DNA of 64,000 nt from Bactericera cockerelli. Its lineage: Eukaryota; Arthropoda; Insecta; Hemiptera; Triozidae. The DNA is taken from NCBI GenBank assembly GCA_024516035.1, contig CM044963.1:20266703-20330702 (forward strand), given 5' to 3'. Made by a program: the position numbers and the translations under genes. The notes under the pieces are model-generated. The model ran no database searches. It saw only the letters and a program-made list of their open reading frames with translations, and had not been told where the DNA came from. Numbering within the stretch: the stretch's first letter is position 1; each line of letters begins with the position of its first letter. This document shows, piece after piece, positions 55,601 to 64,000 of the stretch.

Positions 55601-58600
55601 CTCTCATCAGCAGGTAATAGTTCTGAATATCCATGCCATCGACTAACCTCTCTATTTTTTTCAATATAAACAGAAAAGTGAGAAGTTGTACTACATGTTT
55701 TCATGGCATTTTGATTTCTAGCATTCCACCTAAGAAAAATTCATTTTGAAACTTCAGTTCTAAATACATAGAAATAGTTCATAATCAATGGCATACCTTG
55801 TACGTTAATTTTGAAGAATTTTACACTTTTGACATATAATGTTTTCAAAGAGCACTTCAACATTGCCTATTACCATCGTGATTCCACAATATTTAATGGA
55901 CACTGTAACGTTGTGATTCCGCTCTATTTACAATTTCACAGTGTTGAATTGCCACCCAAGAGGTCAATAATCATAAAACTATCTAAATATATCAACTCAT
56001 ATATTTTTGAGTTGATATATTTAGTATAAAATCAAATATACAAATATAATATAAAATTTCTTTAACTCGGTAGAACTAAAGAAATATACCAGCGTTCGAG
56101 TAGTAAAAATTTACTTTGGACAATTTAGGTTTTGCTTGGAGAACTAACGACCAGACTCAAGACCCACGGGTGGCTAGACCTCTTCAAATAACTACTTCGT
56201 CATCTTCTCCTCAAGGTAAGCATGATAGCATTGATAACATTGATAACTTTACTATCAATTACGGGTCTAATAGTCTCAACACCCTTTAAAGATGGAGCTG
56301 GCATATAACACATATAATTGTCTTTTAAAACATGTATTAATATTATAATTTTTAAATATATATTATATTTATCATGCTCTCTGGAGCTTATACCAAAATT
56401 ACGGGTCTAAGAATTTTAACTCAAGTTCAGTAGAAATGTAGCAGCTTGAGTTCGAGCAGTTGTGAAATCACGGAAGCGAATAACACAAATATAATAATTT
56501 AGTTATAAGGAACCTCTAAACGACTTGATGAAAACGCTTCAGGTTTTAACCAACATTTGCCGGGCAAATAAATCTTCATCCAGCCTGAGTGTCCTGGAAT
56601 AGAAAGCAGAACGTGGAATCATAACGATGACCATGGGTGGATTAAATCTAATCTCCATTGATCAGATTAGTATTGTAAGTAAGCAAGTAAGTATTGATCA
56701 GATGAGAATTGTAGTATTCAACGTGCCATTTCCATTATTTTTTGAGATAAGTCCAATTTTTTTCTTTTCAGATTTTGTTGATGTAATGCTTATAACCTGC
56801 ACTAACGGAAAGATGACGTATTTGGACCGACCACTAGAGAAAGAGGATTACTCCTGCAAGGTTGTTCCCAAAAGCACCATGAAAAGTTCCAACGTAAACT
56901 GCGCCTCTGTCACGACTGTTTATGGCATCCGCTATCTGCGCCTCTTTAATGTCGGGTTCTGGCATCCGAAATCCAGCTTGTTTCCAGCTGACACCTGGAC
57001 AAACCTGTATGACGTGTGTATTGACGATACAAATCCACGAATGATTAAGAACATATATTCGGTTCATAAAATCCAGCGTTCAATTCTTTATAGACAATCA
57101 TATTCAAGAAATATGAAGAAAAGATCTAGCATACGTAAGTAGTACATAGTTGTAGTAGTCAAAGTAATGACCTCAGTAGCTTGATCGATAAGGCTACGGA
57201 CTTGTAACCTGGAGATCGGTGGTTCAAGTCCCAGTTTCACCGTAGATTTAGTAAATCAAGTTTGACTAGTTGTGATATCATGAAAGTGATAAACACAAAT
57301 ATGATAACTTTTAAACTTAACCTAGTAGTCAAAGTGGCCATGTGAGTTATCGCAGGCATTGCACCTGGTTTGATCTACTTTCTACTTGGATGCTCGGGGT
57401 CCACTCATACCTCGTGAGGAAAAATGAGTAGCTAAAGTCCCCTTTGGCATAATAGGACATGACTCAAGTTTAAAATAATAGAATTACTAGATAACACGAA
57501 ATAACCCTACGTACATCCACTAAAAAAACTCTTTCCTTACAGCTACTATATTCCCAAATATGATTGACCCAAGGCCTTTCTTCGACGGTCCAAATGAGTT
57601 TAAAACACTGAAAAGGCAAATGACAGCTGAAAACTTTCAAGCATGTAGTATCAAGGGCAAGAGTCAACGTAATTTATTCAATAATGGTCACCTGGCTGCC
57701 AAATCAGACTTTGTGTACAGAACAGAGCAGCAAGCCACATTTTTTTACGGCAACACCGCACCCCAGTGGTCTGTATTGAACATTGGAAACTTTGCTATTC
57801 TAGAGGAAGAGATCAGGAACTTGGCTAAAGGAAGGGGACCACTCACTGTGTACTCAGGTAAAGAAAATCACTTAATAATTAATGTTTCTAATTAATTAAA
57901 TTACGAACTTGTCAAAAAAACCTGTACATTCAATTAGGTGGAAAGATTAATTCACGAATAAATCAATTCATTAGTGACAATATAATCTCCAAAATATTAT
58001 TAATATTAATTAATAGGCAATATCACCACCCTTGTTAAAACTTTTTTGTTTTTGTTTTAAAAAAAATGTAATTCGTATTTTACTGCATTGTAAATAATGT
58101 GTCTTTATTATTTTTGTAAATGAAAATTGATTGAAATAGTTGAACATTAACTATAATGAAAGTATCTCCAGTGAAAGTTATTCATCTTTACCTTTAATTT
58201 TTGAAAAAAAAAACTGCCCTTGAAGTCAGGATACGAAAATTTTCTTCAAAACAATCGGACAAAAGTCGGCAATAATATCCGGAGATCAAAGAGCTATTTC
58301 CCATTTAAACCAGAGAATTTCTTTGGCAATCCAAAGAGGAGATACCACCAGCATTCTTTTTTCATTAAATCAAAAAGGGTTGTTAGACCATTTTGTCTTT
58401 GAAATTTTGTGTGAAACATTCAACAACGTATTTAAGATTGAACCTCCTTTTTGAGATGAAAGGGGTCCCATTTTAGATAGGATACCAACATTAATTGAAT
58501 ATTTTTCTGTAGCTCCAAATAATTGATTTGTCAAATACCTTGTGGTGTTTTATTCTGGTTTTCTATCCCAATTCGTTATCTTTGCTTGTTGCCAATTATT

Positions 58601-59066
58601 ATTTCACCTGGTCAGCTGGTAAAGTATGCAAGTATGGAGATACTCTGCAGCAACCACAATGTTAATAATCATCTTCTTCTTAATCATAATTATTTTATTA
58701 TTTCTAGGAACTAGCGGCTTTATGAGAAACCAGATTACTGGACAAATTTTACATTTGAAAAGTGACCTGCATACCAATATGACCATTCTACTTCCTGAAC
58801 TCTTTTGGAAAGTCATCTATAATCCCGGCAGTAAAAAAGGCGCTGCCCTGATATGTCACAACACAGCTCCCACTGTTACAAGAGTATGTACTGATATGAC
58901 ACACGGCCTTCGGTGGTTAAATCATAACCAAAGTACAGCACTATATCAAAGAAATCGAGAGAATGGTATTTGCTACGCCTGCACAGTCCCAGAATTCCTC
59001 CAAACAGATGCTTCTATATTACCTTTCGAACGAAATAGGCTGAATCAAGCTACTCTGATAAATTAA
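46557..59066 (+). CDS. Secreted DNA/RNA non-specific endonuclease (insect dsRNase-like)
   Basis: Exons: 46557-46620, 51843-51917, 52110-52193, 52522-52590, 53392-53565, (56129-56215, optional), 56772-57134, 57543-57857 and 58708-59066 (TAA). Every junction is phase 1 and the total is a multiple of 3 with or without the optional exon (500 or 529 residues). MSLRLSFVNLLLLYAGAADQ is a signal peptide. A Gly/Asn/Gln/Ser-rich linker from three small exons follows. The N-terminal nuclease subdomain is Cys-rich (GKKLMVICTGDH, MLITCTNGKMTY, SSVNCAS-like Cys, LYDVCIDD). The catalytic exon has NGHLAAKSDFVYRTEQQATF (His326), then NTAPQWSVLN and NFAILEEEIR. The last exon has LLPELFWKVIY, RVCTDMTHGLRWL and GICYACTVPEF. 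Family members cleave dsRNA/DNA using His plus a metal-binding Asn; in this family Arg usually precedes Gly-His, here Asn. The likely place of action is the gut lumen or saliva. AATAAA is 10 bases past the stop. The distance of the first exon (5.2-kb intron) is the weakest point. Confidence 0.88.
48285..48480 (-). repeat. Dispersed repeat R5 copy
   Basis: 'AAGTGTTTCATAGCTC', 'GTAGCTATGAAATAGGAGCT', 'GATGGGCGAGAAGTGACACAATACTTCC' and 'GTCAACACGAGCGCACTGGAAGG', the same as at 29725. Confidence 0.75.
48481..48609. mobile_element. MITE, PIF/Harbinger-like, with TTA target duplication
   Basis: Termini GGGCGGAATTAATAGAC and GTCTATGAATTCCGCCC are inverted repeats with one mismatch region. TTA stands directly on both sides (48478-48480 and 48610-48612). 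A TTA/TAA duplication is the habit of PIF/Harbinger elements. It is inserted exactly between an R5 copy and a SINE-A copy. Related copy at 1203-1365. Confidence 0.8.
48612..48815 (+). repeat. SINE family A copy
   Basis: AGTGTCAAGTGGTTAAGGCG, 'GGTAATCCAGGTTGCGTAGG', GTTGGTTCGAATCCC, then the body 'GACTCTGAAGGTTAGGTGG' and the end 'CCACTAAACAGTATTATTAT'. Confidence 0.85.
49098..49250 (+). repeat. SINE family B, well preserved
   Basis: ACCGACCTCAGTAGCTTGAT, AAGGCGGCGGACTTGTAACC, 'GGTTCAAGTCCGGGTTTCAG', 'AGTAAAGCGAGTTTGAGTAG', ending AACACAAATATGATAACTT. Confidence 0.85.
49255..50630. other. Intron 1 of the nuclease gene, nothing coding seen
   Basis: A degraded R1-like core lies at about 49680-49730 ('AACATTGCCTCAGGCAATAATCACGCCC'). 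No other feature is defensible. Confidence 0.4.
50637..51763. mobile_element. Palindromic TA-flanked transposon FB-D (1.13 kb)
   Basis: It starts CAGGGTGTATGAAAAAAAAG and ends with the mirror CTTTTTTTTCATACACCCTG, TA on both sides. The arms (50637-about 51165 and about 51245-51763) are near-perfect reverse complements with a short centre. It lies in intron 1 of the nuclease gene and ends 80 bases before the acceptor of exon 2. Confidence 0.9.
52110..52985 (+). repeat. Array of duplicated phase-1 linker exons
   Basis: Exons 52110-52193 (GYAGTGTPGSNNRPVRNPQD...) and 52522-52590 (GNAGNNNQQWQTRNPPRTAS...) are related. 52882-52985 is a decayed third unit starting GTTATGCTGGGAGTAACAAC. In that unit the acceptor AG is AT and a one-base shift lies at the A run; it still ends in CAAG/GTAAGC. 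The unit at 56129-56215 is a fourth. Intron sequence just upstream of 52882 and of 56129 is also related ('AACATTGTGATTCCTCTCTAT' versus 'AACGTTGTGATTCCGCTCTAT'), which shows duplication of exon plus intron. Confidence 0.75.
53637..55287. mobile_element. Palindromic TA-flanked transposon, family FB-A copy 2
   Basis: Same termini (CAGGGTGTCCCACC and mirror), same internal ACAGGGTGGT motifs and same centre as the copy at 7224-8875, with scattered differences. Its length differs by one base. Flanking TA at both sides. It lies in the intron after nuclease exon 53392-53565, about 70 bases past the donor. Confidence 0.92.
55290..56128. other. Nuclease intron with duplicated segments
   Basis: Contains 'GTATAAATAGAAAAGTGAGAAGTTGTACT' at about 55530 and again at about 55668, related to about 53130. 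This supports a tandem duplication that also created the exon at 56129. Confidence 0.5.
57170..57440 (+). repeat. SINE family B followed by SINE E 3' part
   Basis: 57170-57312 is a complete family B copy (CCTCAGTAGCTTGATCGATA ... AACACAAATATGATAACTT). 57345-57425 has 'GGCATTGCACCTGG' and 'CGGGGTCCACTCATACCTCGTGAGG' as in the element at 22190. Both lie in the intron between nuclease exons 56772-57134 and 57543-57857. Confidence 0.75.
57858..58707 (+). other. Nuclease intron with an unexplained open stretch
   Basis: 58219-58402 is open in one frame and reads like a basic, aromatic peptide (GYENFLQNNRTKVG, RRSKSYFPFKPENFF). No good splice pair surrounds it. The rest matches the intron remnant behind the pseudogene at 45505. 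Confidence 0.35.
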
Positions 59067-59076
59067 TAATTATTCA

Positions 59077-59082
59077 AATAAA
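59077..59082 (+). terminator. Poly(A) signal of the nuclease gene
   Basis: AATAAA begins 10 bases after the TAA stop, unusually close. The next repeat element starts directly after it. Confidence 0.6.
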
Positions 59083-59083
59083 A

Positions 59084-59412
59084 TCGAAACTGGATGTAAA
59101 AAAACTCGTAGGATCCGGAATTTTTTTTCTCTCATAAAGATATTATTTTTCCTTATACATAGAGATGCAAATAAGACCTGGAAATTATTCTCTTATATCC
59201 ATGTTTATTTTATAGAGATGCAAATTTGACCTGCAAATTCTTCTCTTATATCCAAGTTTATCTTATAGAGAGGTTATTTTCCCTTATAGAGATGCAAATT
59301 TGACCTGCAAATTATTCTCTTATATCCAAGTTTATCTTATAGAGAGGTTGTTTTCCCTTATAGAGATTCGAATTCGATCTGGAAATTCTTCTCTTACATC
59401 CACATTCGACTG
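59084..59412. mobile_element. MITE-like element with internal ~75-bp tandem repeat
   Basis: The ends are mirror-like (TCGAAACTGGATGTAA and TTACATCCACATTCGA). Inside, units with 'AGAGATGCAAATTTGACCTG', 'CTTATATCCAAGTTTATC' and 'TATAGAGAGGTTATTTTCCC' repeat about three times between 59150 and 59390. End motifs resemble the family at 13463 and 14948. Confidence 0.65.
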
Positions 59413-59419
59413 TATTCCC

Positions 59420-60025
59420 AAAAAAGACAGCAGTAAGTTAATCTATCTTCTCCGTATCTTTACAACCAAACAGCGCAGTTCAGCGGATTTATTTAAAACA
59501 AAGATAAATCATTCAGGAATAGATGATAATGTGTGTGGACATATTAAATAGCACCACCACAAAGTTTCCTCAATTGAAAAGAAGAAAATGATTTTAAAGT
59601 TTGTGTTGTCGCTTTTAGCTGAAAAGATCTGAGATAAAGGATAAATAGTTAATCAGCCATTTTTAATTGAGTTGTATCTAATAAAAAACATAGTAAATTT
59701 TGAGACCTTTGATATTAAATTTCCCGTATGCGTTCCTGTACAATAAAAAGTCAGGCATGAGGTGTAGGGGTATTTTTCATAGTTGAGTAACGTAAAATGG
59801 GTTTTTTTTGTGTGTTTTTCTTTTTTTAATAATACAATTTTTTAATTTTAAGATTAGGATTAAAAATAAAAAAAGTGTCTACATGTATTAGGTATTTCTT
59901 CTACATAATTATGACATACCCAGTTGTAATTTGTAATAATAAAAACAGCTTTTTACAAAGTAATATATTTTTAATTACTATAGTTTGTGCTAAATAGAAC
60001 TACAGTACATTATTTATTTATTTAT
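59420..60025. other. Intergenic, no gene seen
   Basis: AT-rich; nothing recognised. Confidence 0.4.
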
Positions 60026-60029
60026 CTAT

Positions 60030-60607
60030 CTATCTTTTTTTCTGCACTGTCTCTCTCTCTTGTTTCTGTTCTCCTATTCTATCTTTGAATCCTCCTCCGA
60101 TCTTTTTTCTCCTTATATCTCTCACTTTCTCTCCACCTTCTTCTACCTCCATAACCTTCCCTTTTATCCTTGAATTTCCCCTCTTTTCCTCTCTCTCTCT
60201 CCCCTCAAGAGACAGAGAGGATAGGAGGTGAAATTCTCCTCAAGAGACACACAATATCCTGTCGACATTATCCTCTCCTCCTTCGGAATTTTGATTTTCA
60301 CTTCCTGAATTTTTGATTTTTTCTCTCCATATACGCAGTATTTATAAAGTTTTTTTATAAAACTTCTTCAGATTCTGTATAATTCCACACGTGTCTACTA
60401 CTCAATCTTTCTTTTTCCTTCTGCTCCTCCTCTTATTCGTCTCGTATTTATTATTATTCCTTTTCCTCTTCTCCCTCTTTTTCTTCTTCTTCTCCTCCTC
60501 ATCCTCTTCCCTTTTTCTTCATCTCCTATACATAGTGTCTTTCCAAAAAAATCTCTTCATTCCTTAATACGTGTTTCAAGCATATTTTCTTTCTTACCCC
60601 CCAAGAA

Positions 60608-60643
<36 letters not shown>

Positions 60644-60660
60644 GCTCTTTCTCTATTTTT
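60030..60660. repeat. CT/TTC-rich low-complexity tract
   Basis: Mixed pyrimidine tracts, ending in (TC)n at 60608-60655. Confidence 0.8.
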
Positions 60661-60831
60661 TACGTGGTTTATGCATTATTAAGACCCCTTCATATAAGAA
60701 CAGAACAGGAGAAGTGGAGAGAACGAGAAATCACATACGCTTATTTTGTTATATTTTGACTTTTTAGCAATGAAGAGACGGCTCTAGTTCTAGTGAAATT
60801 GATAGGCTCCTTCTACATTGCACCAGGTAAA

Positions 60832-61040
60832 AATTCCGTTGCCAGCGTCGCGTCAATGGCGCTTTGAAGGATCACCGAAGTTAGGCAACGTCCAGCGAGG
60901 TGAGGACTTCGTAAGAACGGCATTCGGGCCCAACCCAGGCTGGGCGAGGTCAATGTGGGTAGCAGGTTTGTGATTTTCCTGCCAATGAAGGGTAACACCC
61001 ATGTCTCAAAATGACCATAGTAGTTCAGTTAAAAAAAAAA
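60832..61040 (+). repeat. 5S rRNA-derived SINE, best preserved copy
   Basis: The head reads GGATCACCGAAGTTAGGCAA, then CGTCCAGCGAGGTGAGGAC. This closely follows the conserved middle of eukaryotic 5S rRNA (GATCACCGAAGTTAAGCAAC). A unique body follows ('CAACCCAGGCTGGGCGAGGTCAATG', 'GGGTAACACCCATG') and an A run at 61031-61040. That is the structure of SINE3-type elements. Other copies: 16865, 23458 (-), 27535 (-), 34308 (-), and pieces at 2205 and 53225. Confidence 0.75.
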
Positions 61041-61044
61041 TAAT

Positions 61045-61900
61045 GAAAAAAATCTGCCAAAAGAGAATACCAAAACATTCCAAAACCAAACTTTGCAGCT
61101 GTGAATTTCTGGAAACTTACTTTTCCCAAGTGCAAAGCCACCACCACGAGCCCTGAAACACATCACGTATCAAATAGGTATGCTTAATGTTTGGGAGGGG
61201 TGGGGGCGAAATTGTAAAGTTTTGAAAAATGCACACAGCTAGCTAAGTAGGGGACCTGAGATGTTTATGAAGCCACTTTAAAATCCGAAAATAACGCGTT
61301 GCATAAGTAGTCTTCATTTTTTTTTCTTTATCTTCCACCACCTTTTTATCCAGTCTTGAATTTCCTTTTAGCATAGTACAGTCGAAGCTGGGTAAACTAA
61401 AATAAAGGAACTGGTGTTATTTTCCTGCTTGCATAAGTTTTCTGCTTAAAATGACTGTGATTTTCAGCGGGAAAACCTCTGTATGTTTAGAAGAACTACG
61501 AGTTTTTTCTAGTTTTTCCTGCTTACACAAGCTCGGTTTATCTTATACAATATGAATTGCAAGTAGTAATGCCTGGTGAGGACTTGAAGAAAAAATTCAA
61601 CGTTGGGGCAGCTAATTGGACAAAATTTGGAAATTGCTTAAGGAAAGAATGGAACAAGGTTAAGAGTCTAGTCCTTTATATGCTCATTTGCTCATGTAAA
61701 CCCTGCATCAAAACGTGAGAGCAACTGCGGAGTTACGTACTGCGCCATAAAATACTGTCACTCGCACTCGGCTCGTGACGGCCAATGTGAGCCGTCACGT
61801 CATAGAAAAAGCCTTTTTTTTATGTCTTTATTGTTTTTTTTTCTTTTCTTCTATTTTATGTTTTTTTCTATCTTATATCTCTCACATTATCTTAGTTAGG
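61045..61900. other. Intergenic, no gene seen
   Basis: A more GC-rich patch at 61690-61800 has a short inverted repeat (GTGACGGCCAATGTGAGCCGTCAC). No gene is defensible. Confidence 0.4.
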
Positions 61901-61904
61901 CTTT

Positions 61905-62065
61905 AAAAGGGTTGGGTGGAAGAGATTGCCACAGGCAATAACCCCGCCCTTTAGGTAGGACATTTCTCTCTTTTTTTTCCTTCTTGTATATTTGTTTAAT
62001 CTTTTTGTTTCTCTTTATATTTCATTGTGTATATATTTTTTGTTCTACCTAATAAAGCTTAAAAA
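61905..62065 (+). repeat. R1 repeat copy
   Basis: AAAGGGTTGGGTGGAAGAGA, 'CAGGCAATAACCCCGCCCTTTAGG', ending in AATAAAGCTT and an A run. Confidence 0.8.
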
Positions 62066-62261
62066 AAAAGTGTGCGCATGTGCGAATTGTGCAGCGGGAA
62101 TGATTCGGTTTCAGAACTGTGCGCGTGATCTCTTGTCACGCGTGCGTCACCACTTCGCTCATAGATGGCGCGCCAAGATAGAGACAGAGAGGTCACATTG
62201 TGTTCACCACAATCATTATTTAAAAATTATTTAACAATATGTGTATCTTAAGTTTAACTTA

Positions 62262-62410
62262 TCGAATTAATTGTTTTAATCACAATCGTGATATCACAAT
62301 TTACTACTCAAACTTGCCTTACTAAATATTTGCTCGACTTGGAACTTGAACCACCGATCTCCAGAATGCAAGTCCGCCGCCTTATAGATCAATCTACTGC
62401 GATAAGGTAA
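62262..62410 (-). repeat. SINE family B, reverse copy
   Basis: In plus view: 'AATCACAATCGTGATATCACAA', 'CTACTCAAACTTGCC', 'GAACTTGAACCACCGATCTCC' and 'GTCCGCCGCCTTATAGATCAAT'. Confidence 0.75.
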
Positions 62411-62984
62411 GTTACTATACATAATTAACAGGCGCGGTCGGTGGGAAAATTTTTCTGTAGTGGCTGCCACATAAACCAGACTAAATAGGATTTATATACA
62501 TAGAGTCGCTCTAGTATCTAAAGAGTTTGAGCTTGTTTACTATGCTAATCAAAATAATTATGCAATAATTATTCTAGAATTGTGTAGTAATTTTCACTTT
62601 GTACGAGCTAGGAGTTAAGAAAATCCTTTCATTTCTCTTTTGTCTGGTCGTGCTGCAGTTGCTACAGTTCCGTAGCTAAGGTGCTAAGGAAGATTATTAC
62701 AATAAAACTTGGATGAAAAAAAAACTTGTGACACGAAATTAATAAATCATCATAATAAAATCATGATCACCTATTGATAAAAATATTTGGAGCCACCATA
62801 TGTTTGAGACATGTTATCGTATTGGATGTTGATAAGGGAGGTGTTTTTTTTTACAAAGAGGATGTTACCCCTTCGAAACTTTGTTCTAAACAAATATGAG
62901 TTGTGTGAGTTACGTTTTCTTTCAATACAGGGAGCTCCTCTGATTTTGAATCTCCTTGTCTATTTTTTCTTTACCACAAAGGCA

Positions 62985-63126
62985 ACCGACTTCAGTAGCT
63001 TGATAGATCTTGAACTTGTATCTTGTAGGTCGGTGGTGCAAGTCCCAGTTTCAGCGTAGATTTAGTAAAGCGAGTTTGAGTAGTTGTGATATCATGAAAG
63101 TGATTAACACAAATATGATAACTTCA
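62985..63126 (+). repeat. SINE family B copy
   Basis: ACCGACTTCAGTAGCTTGAT, 'AGGTCGGTGGTGCAAGTCCC', 'AGTAAAGCGAGTTTGAGTAG' and 'GTGATTAACACAAATATGAT'. Confidence 0.8.
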
Positions 63127-63129
63127 AAA

Positions 63130-63600
63130 ATATCACAAAGGTGTAAACGTAGGGTCACCCAACAAAACTGATGCAAATCTCCCTTTGAAACCCCAAATTT
63201 CTTTCAAATGCATTCTCTAAACTAGTCTGAATAGTTTTATTATGGCATTATTTAAACGAAATTTGACTAAAAGTAAATTGTAAGGGAGATATGGGGACTT
63301 AGGAATTGATTATGAAATTTAATGTCCAATACCTCAATAGGACAGCTTTATACCAATATTATATTTTTTTGTATTTTTCAATCCTTCATTGACATGATCC
63401 TCACTTTTGTCTTGTTCAACCAACGAGTCAGATTTTTTTTGTAATGAAAATGTGCATCAAAACTTTTCCGCCACCCTGCAAAGACATTCTGGTCCTCAAC
63501 AAATCTGCACGATTGTGAGATTTTTTGTTATTATTTCAATTTGAAATGATTTAGTAGCTCTTGCCGCACACATGTCTTCATTTGAAGGAGGGAGATCTGA
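63130..63600. other. Intergenic, no gene seen
   Basis: AT-rich, no recognised feature. Confidence 0.4.
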
Positions 63601-63607
63601 AAAATAA

Positions 63608-63860
63608 GTATTAAGAGTGTGTGTGAAAGAGAGAGGTATTTGGGAAAAAGAAGTATGGCGTATTGAGATGGTGTGCGTGAGTGTGTGTGTGCGCGTGTGT
63701 GTGTTTGTGTGTGTGAGTGTGTGTGTGTGTGGTGTGTGTCAGAAAGAGAGAGAGAGAGAGAGAAAAGTACTCAAAGAGAGTGATAGAGAGATGAGAAATA
63801 AGTATTGTGAGAGAAGGAGTGTGTGAGAGAGAGATATGGAGGAAGAAAGAAAATCATAAA
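63608..63860. repeat. (GT)n and (GA)n simple repeats
   Basis: TGTG-rich over 63672-63740 and GAGA-rich over 63740-63840; open frames here are artefacts. Confidence 0.85.
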
Positions 63861-64000
63861 GAGAAGAATGATTGTACTAAAAGTTTAAAAAAAAAAAAAA
63901 GAAATTTAGGATCTTAGGAATATGGGACATGGGCAAAGAGAAAGAGAGAAAGTTATGTAAAGGTTGGTGAGACAAAAGGAAATATAAAAGAAACATAATG

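Noticed and set aside
1..64000. CRISPR arrays, bacterial operons, integrated viral genes.
   Set aside because: The regular repeats seen are minisatellites without spacers. Genes have introns. No viral capsid, polymerase or integrase signature other than LINE and Tc1-type elements was recognised.

Overview
This is animal nuclear DNA, almost certainly from an insect. Introns have GT..AG ends. The genes belong to insect families: a CHK/ecdysteroid-kinase-like kinase, a secreted DNA/RNA non-specific endonuclease of the insect dsRNase type, and a Cys-loop ligand-gated channel. The remainder is AT-rich and full of transposons, SINEs and simple repeats. The repeat content made me think of a sap-feeding hemipteran (planthopper-like), but that is a guess. 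There are no bacterial operons, CRISPR arrays or rRNA operons.

Layout. (1) 1-16.6 kb: repeats only. A jockey-type LINE (2523-3826) has a 12-bp target duplication and sits inside an older repeat tail. There is a short Helitron (5864-6098), a 1.65-kb palindromic element (7224-8875), tRNA-derived SINEs, a 32-bp perfect hairpin (9048-9115) and long CT/GA tracts. (2) 16.67-17.44 kb, + strand: a possible two-exon gene for a small secreted protein. (3) 18.6-29.5 kb, - strand: a divergent Cys-loop receptor subunit in at least eight exons. Its introns hold a minisatellite-bearing fold-back element, several MITEs and a 2.16-kb palindromic transposon. (4) 36.6-41.4 kb, + strand: a CHK-kinase-like gene whose catalytic domain is split by roughly 900 low-complexity residues; its final part lies in another frame. 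(5) 42.96-44.61 kb: a palindromic Tc1-like element made of two opposed pieces of one transposase gene. (6) 45.5-59.1 kb, + strand: a decayed nuclease gene fragment, then an intact-looking nuclease gene with a signal-peptide exon, an array of small symmetric linker exons and three catalytic-domain exons. Two palindromic transposons lie in its introns. (7) 59.1-64 kb: repeats only.

How the parts relate. The three main genes look independent; there is no operon-like organisation. The nuclease should be exported and degrade nucleic acid outside the cell. The channel subunit should sit in a membrane. The kinase should be cytosolic and phosphorylate a small hydroxylated substrate, if it is active.

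The most unusual items are the split kinase domain, the phase-1 linker-exon array and NGH (not RGH) active site of the nuclease, the 14-residue Cys-loop and odd pore helix of the channel, and a set of at least four TA-flanked transposons that are palindromic along nearly their whole length. All exon borders were placed by eye from splice consensus, phase agreement and family resemblance.
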